Assembly: GCA_022702545.1 (NCBI GenBank)
Contig: JAHRBC010000004.1
Location: 806,001-870,000 of the forward strand
Direction of reading: 5' to 3'
Length of the DNA stretch: 64,000 nucleotides
DNA from: Phycomyces nitens
Lineage: Eukaryota; Mucoromycota; Mucoromycetes; Mucorales; Phycomycetaceae
Part shown: one piece after another, positions 21,088-35,047 of the stretch
Position numbering within the stretch: the stretch's first letter is position 1
How the letters are laid out: the number at the start of each line of letters is the position of its first letter
Made by a program: the position numbers and the translations under genes
Notes under the pieces: generated by a model
What the model was told of the DNA's origin: nothing
The model's input: the letters and a program-made list of their open reading frames with translations, nothing else
The model's database searches: none

Positions 21088-23534
21088 ATGGCCGGAAAGC
21101 GTGAAGTTGTACCCATGAAAGAAGGCGAAACAAAAATCATTCGAAAGGTTACTCAAAGTCGTTTGGGAGATGTTATCAAAGAAGTCGTAGTAGTTGAAGA
21201 ACACAAGTGTGCCAATGGAAAGGTATGTCTGGACTATAGTATGGCTTAATTTATTACGATGAATTAATGCTACGTGCATTTATTCTAGATCACAATCACC
21301 ACTACCACTACCACAACCACCAAGAAGGCTTCAGATGCAGTAGAGGTTCCAGTTATTAAGCCAGAACCTTTGATTACCGCTCAAGGTAAAAGAAATCAAA
21401 GATGGTGCTCTTTTATCTTTCCATCTTGTTATTTGGGCATGTTCATTCAAATCATTTGGCTGACATATTTTTTACTTGATAGTTACCACCACCCCAGAAG
21501 CAGTGTCTGTGGAAGCCAATACTCAAAGTGCCACAGTCACAGAGACTGTAGCTTCTACTACTCAAACTACAGCTACTTCTACACAAGAGACCCCTACTTT
21601 GACAGCCACAGTTACCGAGTCTACCACTGAAGCTACTACAACTACCACCGGTACACCAACTGCAACCACCACTGTTACCGAAACTATCACTTCGAATACA
21701 GCTATTGTCTCTCCTCCAGTTGCTGCTACTCCAGTTGTAACTACCACCGTTACTGAAACTATCACTTCGGATACAGCTGTTGTCTCTCCTCCGGCTGCTG
21801 CTACTCCAGTTGTGACCACAACTGTCACCGAAACTATCACTTCGGATACAGCTGTTGTCTCTCCTCCAGTTTCTGCTACTCCAGTTGTAACTACCACCGT
21901 TACTGAGACCATTACTTCGGATACAGCTGCTGTCTCTCCTCCAGTTGCCGCTACTCCAGTTGCTGCCACTCCAGTTGTAACCACAACTATTACCGAAACT
22001 ATTACTTCGAATGCGACTACAGTTCCTCCACCACCTCCAGCTCCAGTTGTGACCACAACTGTTACAGAGACTATTACTTCAGCAGCTTCAGCTACCGAAA
22101 CTACCACAGAAACAACCGAAGAAACTACTGAAGAGACACCAGAAGAACCAGAAAAGGAACAGCCTCCATACTTTGAAATCTCACAATGTAAGAAAACTGG
22201 ATTTGTGGATTGAATGTATCTGAATATTGGTTATTTCTAGCCAGAGGAAAAAAGCGTGCTGTGATTATTGGTATAAACTATCTGAATGGTGGTGGACAGC
22301 TTAGTGGTAAGAACAAGAGTCTGCTTCTAGTTGATTGGGAGCCAAGCAAGTGCTAAATTATTACTAGGCTGTATCAATGATGCCCTCAATATCAAGAAAT
22401 TCTTGATGAACTTTTATGGTTTCAGAGAGGTAAGAGAAAAATGGCTGGGAAAATTGTGTGAACGTTACTGATACTATTCTACAGACTGACATTGTCCTAT
22501 TGACGGATGATTCTGAAGATCCGTTCCGCATGCCTACAAATCACAATATTCGTAAAGCCATGGGTGAAATGTGCCGAGACAGTCAGCTAAACGATTCGTG
22601 AGTTAATGGAGGTACAGATGAGCACTTGGACTAATATTCTATGTTTTCTTTTAGCTTCTTTTTCCATTACAGTGGACATGGCGGAAGTGTAAGTCTACAA
22701 GAGAAAAAATGGTGTATATGGCAAGGGTTAAATATCTTTCTGGTTTATAGGTAGATGATGACAATGGCGATGAAGTTGACGGAAAGGACGAAACAATTTG
22801 TCCTTCAGACTATCAGTATGAAGGCCAAATCATAGACGATGTAAGTTCTGCTCTAAATGTTGATGAGTAGTATCTCTGATATCAGTATTAGGACATGTAC
22901 GATCTGATGGTCAGACCCTTGTGTGCAGGATCCCGCCTTACAGCCGTCTTTGACAGTTGTCACTCTGGAACTGCACTCGATCTTCCTTATGTCTATTCTC
23001 CTGATGGCGATATCAAGTCAAAGAGCTTAATCCGACAAGCTGGAGAGGGACTTTTGGGAATCTCAACTAATCACAAGGGTGGAGCAATGAACTTGATCTC
23101 TTCATTCATGAGTCTTGGTCAAGAGATGATTAAGACACGTCAGATTGAGACACATAACCGTGAATTGAACACTTCTCCAGCAGATGTTATCATGTTCTCA
23201 GGGTAAGTAGTGGTGTTGAATATATATATATATATAAAGACTAACACTTGGAAATAAAATAGATGTGATGATCATGAATATTCTAAAGATGCCAACGTAT
23301 CAAACGAAGCAACAGGCGCCATGAGCTATGCTTTAATCCGTAAGTTAAAACAGATACACCAATGTGGTTAAATTAACGAGTATGATGTGGGTAGGAGCCT
23401 TGTCAGAGAACCCAGACCAGACATACCAGGAACTTTTGAAGAACGTCCGAAAAATGACTGTTCTGAAATACGATCAAACCCCTCAAATGAGCAGTTCTCA
23501 CCCCATTGATCTTAACAAAAAGTTTGTCTGCTAA
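21088..23534 (+). CDS. Type I metacaspase, copy 3 (long Thr/Pro repeat linker)
   Basis: Eleven exons give 609 residues in frame: 21088-21222, 21289-21385, 21483-22187, 22241-22306, 22368-22429, 22485-22597, 22655-22688, 22751-22840, 22892-23202, 23263-23339, 23395-23534. The predicted catalytic pair is His401 in HYSGHG and Cys457 in FDSCHSG. The core starts at KKRAVIIGINY. The N-terminal module (GKREVVPMKEG, RKVTQSRLGDVIKEVVVV, CANGK) matches copy 2 and is followed by a run of Thr (ITITTTTTTTTKK). The linker, encoded by one large exon, has about six 25-residue repeats of the type VTTTVTETITSDTAVVSPP, so the protein is far longer than typical fungal metacaspases. Exons 4-11 have the same lengths as in copies 1 and 2. 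Introns 8 and 9 are nearly identical to those of copy 2, pointing to recent duplication or gene conversion. Confidence 0.92.
21657..22090 (+). repeat. Coding minisatellite of about 75 bp units
   Basis: About six tandem units of 75 bp (one slightly longer, the last two degenerate) encode PVVTTTVTETITSDTAVVSPP-type repeats in the linker of the third metacaspase. Differences between units are mostly synonymous or conservative (SDTAVV, SNTAIV, SDTAAV), which suggests unit-level expansion with the protein pattern kept. Confidence 0.9.
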
Positions 23535-24341
23535 ATATCTTGCAAAGTCTGATTCAATAAAACACTGATCAACAGTGGTACTTGTCTGCGTAGAATATAA
23601 TCAAGTATGGTATATAAGCAGTCTTTACATCATCTTTCAACAAGATCTCTTGGCTCTTTGATATAGATCCTCCAAAGGATGCATGGAGCTCTCCATAATT
23701 CTGTAGTCTTCTTTGTTACTTGAGTGTTCATATTACTATACATGTGTTTTAATGGATCTGTAAAGACACCTTCCATTGCGCCACTTGCAATAATATATGA
23801 ACCATAATTGGATAAATTAACTATACTCTTTTGAATATCAAGGCGTATTCCAAGAGCTGTTTTAATTGTCCTTGGCTTCCTATGTTTTATTGCAAGTAAT
23901 ATCGCATATTTGTACATGTAGCCCATCAATGTTCTAGCATACAGTCAGGAGGAAATAAACTGTCAAATACAGAATAAAATAAATTCTTCTTGCAATTGTT
24001 ATATTGATGTGTATCTGGGGGTTTTTTTCTTTCTGATAGGAGTATGTCTTGCAACGAGAACATTGAAGCAAGTATAAGTATTATAACGGTATTTGGGTCG
24101 ATAGAATTCATATACTCCTTCTTATTAGACTGAATGGTTTCAAAAAATTTTTTGTGTATATATTTATATTAAGAGGATTGTAAGACTTGAGAATTGGAGG
24201 GTGGTAAAACTTGTGCTAAACACAATCGATGCAGCGAATTATTTAAAATGAATGTAAGGTAAGAGTGAGGACCACTTGATGTGTATGTGTGTATGTATAT
24301 ATATATATATGTGCGTGTGTGTGCTTTGAATCCGTTTTTTT
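23535..24341. other. Spacer between metacaspase copy 3 and the F-box gene
   Basis: No gene was recognised. An open frame on the - strand (23630-23929) has no recognisable domain. A TATATG/GTGTGTG-rich simple stretch lies at about 24280-24325. Confidence 0.45.
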
Positions 24342-25873
24342 TTAAAGTAGGGATGTATCTACATTGGCTCTCAGGGGAATCAACTGTTTTCGGATTTCTT
24401 GGAGTTCTTCGATGCGAAGTGTAAGATTTCTCGAGAGAGATTGCTTTCTCTTTAGGTTCTTTATGGGAACTCCTTGTTCTTGGTGTCTGTACCTACGTGA
24501 GTTGAGAGGATACAACCACGAGATTCCTTCTTCTGAAACAGGGGGAATGTCGGCTACATTATACAACGATCTCATCCTTGGTGACCCTCTGAAAGCAAGA
24601 CAATATATTAAGAAAAAAAAAGGGTAATCAGTATGGAAATACGAGTGGTCCGATATATCCAGTATAATCTCGTATTGAACTATCAGATTTACCTCTTCTT
24701 TATCAGATCTGTCTTCCTTTTCGTTCTGGGTTCGTCAATTTCCAATCGGACCTTGGGATCACGTCCTTGGCGTCTCTGGGCCACAGCTTTGATAGATTCC
24801 CACACGATACTCGGGATCTCTTGGGTCTTCCATGCCACCATCTCCAGTTGAACAAGGCCTTGACACCTATGCAATATCTCGACCATGTTGTTCTGAGACG
24901 CCTTCTCGATGGTCTCGGGTGTTTCCTCCAAAGAGCCTTCTAGTTGATCATTAGGTGCTCTGCGCTGTTGAAAATGAGTGTCTTGGACGGTAGGAACTGC
25001 TCTGATGGAAAGCTGCTTTATCTGGCTCGCATGGACAGCTATGATATCGAGTGTGTGCGGAGTATCACAGCGAATAGAAAGGTCCCGCAATTGGTTACCA
25101 TACAATGCAATCAGATTGCAAAGACTCTCTTCGCGCACTTGCTGCAGAGAGACCGAAAGTGAACTTATGTCTGGGCAATATCGGCCAAGAACAGACACTG
25201 CATAGTCATTTGCAGTAAAAGTTCTATTGTGGTTTGCTCCCAGACTGGCATACAAGAGATGAGGAAGACCGGAAAATAGTCCGAGGATGGCTGGCTCACT
25301 AAAATCGGTCCAAAAGAGAGTCAAGGATGTTACTTTTTGAAAGATGGGTTCAGCAAGTGATTTTTGCTGAGAAATGGAGCGTGTTGGCAAGACAGAAGGT
25401 CTTGGATGTGAGTTTATCCTGTGGCCACTAGAGACAATAAGATGGCAATACCGAAACTGGATATTCTCAATGAGAGGCAGGACTGATGCCAGCTGTCTCA
25501 CGTTCTCCACCGGCAATGCATTGAAATCCACGAATATGAGTGTGTGGATATTTGTGAGCTTTGTCAAAAGTGTCCTCAATTCCTTTGTTAGTGAATAGCC
25601 AGTACCCTGTCTACATATGATTGTGAGTGTTCTTGTGTGTCGCTCGACAATGTTCTTGAGATAGAGATTCCTGGTTAGGCCACAATCGAGTTGTTGAATG
25701 GAGATTCGTAATCCCAATTGGAGATGACTATAGAGTACAGGTAGGCAGGTCTGGTAGCTGTCTCTGGAGACCAGGCTCAACTGGGCAATGGAATGGCGAG
25801 GAAGCATTCCAAGTACATGGTGAATAAGTTCAGTCGGTAAACCCAGCAACATGTAGGAATTTGATAAATCCAA
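24342..25873 (-). CDS. F-box domain protein
   Basis: Two exons on the - strand (25873-24693, then 24588-24342) join in phase to 475 residues. The intron has a GTAAAT donor and a CTTTCAG acceptor. Near the N-terminus, LLGLPTELIHHVLGMLPRHSIAQLSLVSRD fits the F-box consensus in the order LPxEL, then a helix with L/V spacing (given as a general block at residues about 9-38). The rest contains recurrent hydrophobic segments such as VTSLTLFWTDF, LPHLLYASLG, DISSLSVSLQQ and LRDLSIRC, the periodicity of leucine-rich-repeat substrate-recognition regions. Such proteins are SCF ubiquitin-ligase adaptors that bind Skp1 through the F-box. The substrate cannot be told. The second exon adds a basic tail. 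Confidence 0.75.
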
Positions 25874-28800
25874 ACGCTTCTGTAAAACGGGAGTGAAAGG
25901 AAAGGATTGAAATTGGCTGTGGCTTCTTCCTTTTTGTTGGCGTCAGACATCCCCCTCCCCACATGTGATCTTGCCGATTACTTAAATATTCCAAAATAAA
26001 CCCTTTTAAACTAGCTCTCTTTCTCATTTTATTATTAGTCTTTTATTATACGATCAAGAATTTGATTGAATTCATTTAGACCAAAATGCATTGTCTGTTC
26101 AATGTTCTTCAATTGAAAGACAAACTTTATAATCCCTTTCTATAGTCTTTCTAGGGCTCTGGAGATAAAGCTAGAAGATGCACAGAATATGAAACTTTTA
26201 ATGGTCTTTATTATTACCCTTTTTTTTATTGAAAAAAAAATGCTCTTCTTTTAGTGTGATACACTGGGTGATACAAGATACAAAAAGAAGCCTTTTGTAG
26301 CAGTGCTTTTCTCTGCAAAATATATTAGACTAGGGAATTTTAAGAATATAAAAGCCGAGCCACTGCATGCTACTACTGTCTTTGGGACATAGACCACACC
26401 TGCAAGTGTACAATCGACTGTGGATTCCTATAAGTAATTCAGTGTATTCTCACGCAATTAAGTTCCATATCTAGCTACCAAAAGACGTATGTACATATTT
26501 GTTAAGCACAGACGAAATATAGTAATAAAAAATCTATTTCACCAAATCGACACAATGAGCATTATGGAAACAGATCTCCTTATTAGCTATAGATGTATAA
26601 AAGGAAATACAGACATTTGACAGGGTACAACCTAGCCCCATGAAAGTAACTGATTAACATGGTCTCATTAACATTTGGGGGGTACCAAGTATGAAAGTTG
26701 AACAATTCAACATTAATGGGTCATTCGCGCCATTCAAACCATCTTTTGGGGACCTTTGTCTGGAGCAATTGAGTCAAAAGAGTGTTTGCATATTCTATTA
26801 AAAATATCCCTATAGTCTCACAGGATATGTCTTTTATATCCAGTTGTTTGAATGTCTAGAAATATAAACATTGGTAAACTGTTTACAAAATAGACAGCGA
26901 AGATTTAAAGGAGCAGTAATGGCTACATGGACAGAAACTATTGCGAGATACTATTATATCATTATCAAATAAGATGGAATTAATCTAAATGAATTTCTTT
27001 AAGAAAAAAAACTTTATTCAACAAAAAGGCAAAATGAAAAAGAAAAGTAGCTAAACTATCCAACTACTTGGAGAGATTGATCCTAGTATCCCTCAATTGT
27101 TTTTAATATATATAAAATTCGAGGGGTTTTAATAGATTGACAAAGAAGAAGAAAAGAGATCTCAATTGCAAGTTAATCAGAATATACTGGGTAAAGAGAC
27201 TGTTGGATGGTTAAGGAATTTGTTCTCGTTTTTCATCAGAATAATCCAAAAAGATGTTCTTTGAAAAGTGACCATGGAAATGCTTGGGTGCGTTATACCA
27301 TTAATATGAATGAGTCTCGCTTTAATTGCACTCAGAATAAAATGGTGCTCTAGGTACCCTATCAATAACCACAAATAGTTTTAATTATGGACAGAACCAT
27401 GCAAAAAAGTACGATTATTTTAAAATAGGAAATGACATGAAATGACAAAAGTACAGACATATGAAAGTATCATGGGTAACCAATTAAGCTTTTTTTTATA
27501 TCATTAATCATGGTAATTTTAAAGGCCATTAAGTATATCGGCAGCAATAGTGACTAGAGGTTCGTAATGAGCAGCAGCATTAAAATCTCAGAATGACATT
27601 GGGCAGTTGCAATGTACAATACCATGCAAAGATTCTCATTCCAGTAAAGCGCATGTTTCACAGAGTTTTTTTATTTACGGCAAGTAATGCCACCATGTCA
27701 TCTCTAATGATTGCATTTACTTGGAATGATTAGAAATCTCAAAGAGATTAGTTGAGCGAATCTGGTAGTCTGCAAGGGTAATGAGACTGTCTATCTCTAC
27801 CTACAGCTTTGGCTGTGATACAAATAAGTGGAAAGGGGTTTATTGCTGAAACAACTATTTCACTATCCAATATAAAAATTAGAGAGTATTATACTTAAAT
27901 TCATGATAAAAGATAGTGATAAAGAATAAGAAAAAGGCAAAACGAAATTAATGGTTTTGCATTTTGAGAATCCAACAAGTCTAGCGAGTATCCAATCATT
28001 TATTTTTTTATTGACCGCCTACTTGAGCATGCTCGGTATATAAATATAAAACAATCTCCGACAGTTGGCCGTTTAGTGAGCTTATTTTCCAACTACAGAT
28101 ATAAACCCAGTGGTCAGAAAACCTTATCTCATTGATGATACGACATTAGGGATCAGAATATTTTCAAACACCGCCGCAATTTTTCTGTTGTTTAAAAACT
28201 ACTATCCTAATAAATTCCCACACTGCTAGGACCTTTAAAAAAGAATATAATATAGACCCAGAATAAGATGAGATTTAAAAATGTTATACACAGATCAAGA
28301 AAACCTTGGATCAGACAGATAAAATACTTTTAAAATTTGACGTTACTTGTAAATTCTTTGCTTTTGGATCAAATAAGAAAAATATAAATTATAATAAAAC
28401 AAGGGAATGCATTCAGACAGAATTGGATAGATAAATGCTTGTTTAACGTTTTAAATATTAACAATATTTTTTAAGTAAAAATTAGCTGATGTATACACCA
28501 ACTAAATGAATCACAAAACTCCTTACCTCAATTTGGTTTTATACATGAGAATTATGCCGTGATAAAGAATCTCTTGAATCATCTCAAAGGTTTCAAATAT
28601 AATATAATCCTTACATTTATATTTTATATGAATACATAATTCTTTGTCAAGCAAACCGTGGTACAAAGGTTTTTGAGAACTTTCAGTTGATTGGGCAACC
28701 CTGTATTAGGCACACTATCATAAAATTTACCTGAATTAGAGAATTCAAAATATAAGCATAAAATATTAGATATATTGATGAATCAGTAGATTTTGAGGTA

Positions 28801-29236
28801 TATAATGTATATTTATTCTAGTGTTAGAGTGTGTATAGTTTGGAGTATTTTTTTATAATAATGAATAGCTCATTACTGTACTCTAAAAAAATCGTATTGT
28901 TTTATCTTAAAGTCTAGACAGATCAAAGAGCAATGTGAATACCTTCATATGTGACAAGCCCTGTCAGCTTTCCCAACTTTCAGTTATATTTGGCCCGTAC
29001 AAAATGTCTAATGACATAAATGATCAATTGAGTTAAAAACACCATTCAATCTTTCTAGCAAGTATAAAGTACTTTAGGAAAACCCTATAGAATAATTTCT
29101 ATTAGGTTTGTATGCCGATCGAGAGTAAAAAATTAATAAAATTCATAGATCTTCGCACACACAAAAATCACATTCAAATACACGCTCTTCTTTACCCCTT
29201 TATTATTCTTTATCTTCATACATTCAACAAAATATA
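25874..29236. other. Long AT-rich gene-poor spacer
   Basis: This 3.4 kb stretch has no convincing gene. The longest open frames are under 70 codons and without motifs. It is very AT-rich with many short homopolymers, including a T/A palindrome near 26220-26240. Ancient transposon debris is likely but not provable by eye. The first 150 bp are presumably the F-box promoter and the last 200 bp the transporter promoter. Confidence 0.5.
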
Positions 29237-30892
29237 ATGGATGATATAAAGCATATAACCACTAGCAAACATGAAGAGAGCTCGGAATCACTAGCCGTTA
29301 ACTCCCATGAAAATACAACCCACCAAAAGGACTCTCTCGAAATCAGTCTTGTGAAATCAAGATCCCAAAAGCTATCTCTTCTCTTCTCAAGTATTGCACT
29401 CGGATCAGACGGATATCAGACCAATATAATTGGTTCAGTTGAGGTCTGTCTTACCAGAATTTATGGTAGCCAGTTCAACTCATCAATCTCTACTCGTGTA
29501 AGTAATGCCATGTTGATTGGGGACATCTTTGGCCAAGTTTGTTTTGGTATAATCATTGATCGTCTTGGTCGCAAATTTGGGATTGTATTATGTACCGCGA
29601 TTGTGTGCCTTGTAAGTATATTCATAAATTAAGTTTTTGGCAGCCAATATATTCAGTCTAATTTTTTTACATTACCTGTACACACGCAAAGGGTATAATC
29701 CTTGCAACTGCTTCTAGTGGCACTACTCCACTTGGTCTTTTTTGGATGCTCATAATTTCTCGGGGTATCTGCGGTGTAGGGGTAGGAGGTGAATACCCCT
29801 GCAGCAGTATTTCAGCAGGAGAAGCAGCAGAGGAATCAGGTCGAAGTCGTGGTCTATGGTTAATTCTTTCTGGAAATTTTATCATCGATGTTGGGTTTGT
29901 CGTAGCCACAATTGTCCCGGTCATCTTGTTGGCAATCTGCGGCGAAGGCTCTCTTGAGATTGTTTGGAGACTGTCTATTGGTCTTGGATTACTGCTGCCG
30001 ATCAACGTGCTTTATTTTCGTTTAAAGATGCTCAATTCAGAGATGTATCAAAAGGAGGCCCTTACTCAAAAGGTTCCTTATATACTCATATTTAAGCACT
30101 ACTGGCCCAAGCTTTTGCTTACTGGTGGTATTTGGTTTCTTTATGATTTTGTTGCTTACTCTTTTGGTGTTTTTTCAACCACAATCCTTTCTCTGGCCGT
30201 ACCTGAAAATAGTCTAATGATGACCTTGTGCTGGAACATTGTCCTCAATATATTCTATCCGGCTGGCTCTATATGTGGTGGTCTAATTATTGATCGTCTT
30301 GGGCGAAAGACCGTTATGGCATCTGGATTCTTTATACAGGCTGCTCTGGGAATAATAATCGGTGCACTAGCACCAAAACTTGTCACTGTCTTTCCTCTAT
30401 TTGTCATTCTTTACGGACTATTTCTCTTTTTTGGAGAGGTTGGCCCAGGAGATTGTACTATCTTGGTAGCTGCTGAAATGTATCCAACTGCAATCCGTGG
30501 AACAATGTATGGTCTCTCTGCTGCCCTAGGAAAGACTGGCGCTGCAATTGGTACCCAAGTGTTTAAGCCACTATTGGTTGTCTTGACGAACCATACAAAC
30601 GGGGACACTATCAAAGCTCAGGGTTATGTATTTATTATTGGCTCATGTATCGGTACTCTCGGTGGAATCATCACACTTTTGTTTGTACGTATCCAGAAAA
30701 TTGTTTTTTTTAAAGCATCAGTATTAATTCCATTGTGTCTAGGTTCCCAAAATGAACGAAGAAAAAATGGCCGATCAAGATAAAGAGTTTCGTGATCTAT
30801 TATCCAGTAATGGTTATGACATGTCTACCATTGGAATACCCACCAACACTGAGGGTATAATGAAAGTAGCAACAGCTACAGAGAAGAAGTAA
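29237..30892 (+). CDS. MFS transporter, Git1-like glycerophosphodiester/phosphate porter family
   Basis: Three exons (29237-29611, 29692-30684, 30743-30892) join in frame to 505 residues. After a hydrophilic N-terminus of about 50 residues there are about 12 hydrophobic segments. Major facilitator signatures are present: DRLGRKFG in the loop after the second or third segment, GVGVGGEYPCSS in the fourth, and a second DRLGRKTVM in the C-terminal half. The GGEYP block followed by EAAEESGRSRG is typical of the phosphate:H+ symporter and yeast Git1 (glycerophosphoinositol/glycerophosphocholine) groups. A plasma-membrane H+ symporter is inferred. The exact substrate (phosphate, glycerophosphodiester or other) is not decided by the visible motifs. 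The third exon encodes only the cytosolic tail. Confidence 0.8.
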
Positions 30893-32576
30893 TCTTACAA
30901 AACAAATCTAGTTTAACTAGAGATATATTTTTTATTGAATCTATTAATTTTATGACAATGCTATCAGTTATTTCTAGTTTTATAGAATATATACATATAT
31001 GTGTTGATTTGGAATTGGGAACTTATGGATACTGCGAGAGTGTTATTTATTAAAGAAAGAATATTATGGTGGTTTATATAGTTATTATTCTAGTTCCCTT
31101 GTCCTATTAATCTCTATTGTGTAATGGTCGGTTATCACTGATTTAGTGTGAAGTGTACGTGTGCCTGGTGTGTAACTGCTCCTGGGATGTTAAACTACCA
31201 TGCTCATTAGCAAAGAAGAACCAGATATTGGTTGTGGAGTTTGCATTTCACTCAACTGTGGTGTGTATACCACACCAAGCTACTGCGATCCTGGAAGATG
31301 AAGATTGAATGGAAGCAGAAGAAGAGGATTGATCAAGTCAAAGGATCAGAGCACATTTGAAACCAAAAACACCCCGACAGCTTTATGGCACCCTTGACTT
31401 TATATATTCTCTCAAATAAAAGCTCTCGAAACATCTTGTTATTTTATATGGCTTAGTATATGTCTACAAATAATTTATATTTTGGAGAAATGTTCAAGTA
31501 ATGGTATATATTGATATTATTAATATATATATATATATAATTTGCTATCAATTACTCTTGATAGATGATCGACTATTGTCCATATGCTACACTAATTATA
31601 GCGTATTTCAAGATTATGAACATTGATGTTTTCAAGATAACTGAGCCATACTACAGAAAAGAGAGCCAGGTTTTAAGACTACGTAGCTGTTTGTAATATT
31701 TGAAGAGTATTTGAGCTAATAAGTCAGTTTGTGGATCTGGTCTTGGAAAGAAGATAAAGTGAGCAGGATAAAGATGGTGTTTATTGAAATTTGGGCTTAT
31801 TATTTATACTATTGATGTTTACTGACTTGAACAAAGACATCAGGGCCAAGATATATTTGTCTTTCAGTCTCAAATGGTAACTTGGACCGACTAGTATGCC
31901 ATATCCACAACATGTTTTATATAAACCTTTATATCGTATTGGGTATATCTTATGAGAGATGCACAATTATTTTAATTGGCTAACAATAATTCCTATATTT
32001 TAAACTAGATTTCTATTGGGCATAATGTGGATTAATTAATTTATGAGGCTACACTCTATTGGCTAGTATTATATAGGATGAACGAGAAAGGTACGGTATT
32101 TGGGGAAATGGAGATATATATATATATGCATATATAGAATTAATATATCTATCTTGTCACATATATCCTTTTTTATACCTTACGCTTGGACTATGGTGCG
32201 TGTGAAACGGGTGCAATTTCTCGTCATCAGGGCTTCATTAAAGATAGGACTGATCGTAATGTTCTGATAACCCTTGCCCAATAAACCTACCACATGGGTG
32301 GGTCATCTCTCTACTGATACGGGACCGATCCTACCTGATCTATAAGAGCCCATATCCAATGGATAAATTGACGGATGCTTGTAACTTGCTTTTGCGTTTA
32401 GAAAATGTAAAATTTTAATGAACACAAAAATATCAAGCACAAATCCATATAAAAGCTATACACATATTTCCCTTTACAATCACCCCATTCCATTTCTTTC
32501 CACTTCTTTCCCAATCATACCCATCTATTTATCCTTCTTTTATATATTCCAAACAGGACATCGTCTTTTTTTTAAA
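30893..32576. other. Intergenic spacer, no gene recognised
   Basis: This AT-rich region of 1.7 kb has several TATATA runs (31530-31550, 32110-32140). No open frame with a domain and no RNA gene was seen. A pyrimidine-rich leader (32460-32570) precedes the malic enzyme ATG. Confidence 0.5.
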
Positions 32577-34844
<2,268 letters not shown>

Positions 34845-35047
34845 AACTGTGTGTGTGTGTGTTTTTTTTTTTTAAAAAAAGTGATCTTGTTGTTGAAAAG
34901 ATTATTACAAGTCGAGAGGTTAAGAGTTATATAGAATATATGAGATATAAAGAAAGACCACACCATCAGTCAACTTGACATATGTGTAATATATAGAATA
35001 CTACTTCTAGACTAATCTCCCAACCTTTCCGTCTCTTTTTCCTCCGT
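34845..35047. other. Convergent 3' region
   Basis: The malic enzyme (+) and the M16 protease (-) face each other here with only about 200 bp between stop codons. The region holds a (GT)n run, a T12A7 tract and AT-rich sequence for two polyadenylation zones. Confidence 0.5.

Noticed and set aside
21562..22107. 181-codon open frame on the - strand opposite the 75-bp repeats
   Set aside because: Its VVVTTGV-type repeats mirror the coding minisatellite; it is a shadow of the metacaspase linker.
27177..27374. Possible transposase fragment in the long spacer
   Set aside because: Only scattered residues resemble a Tc1 WSDE-type block, and no second block is present.
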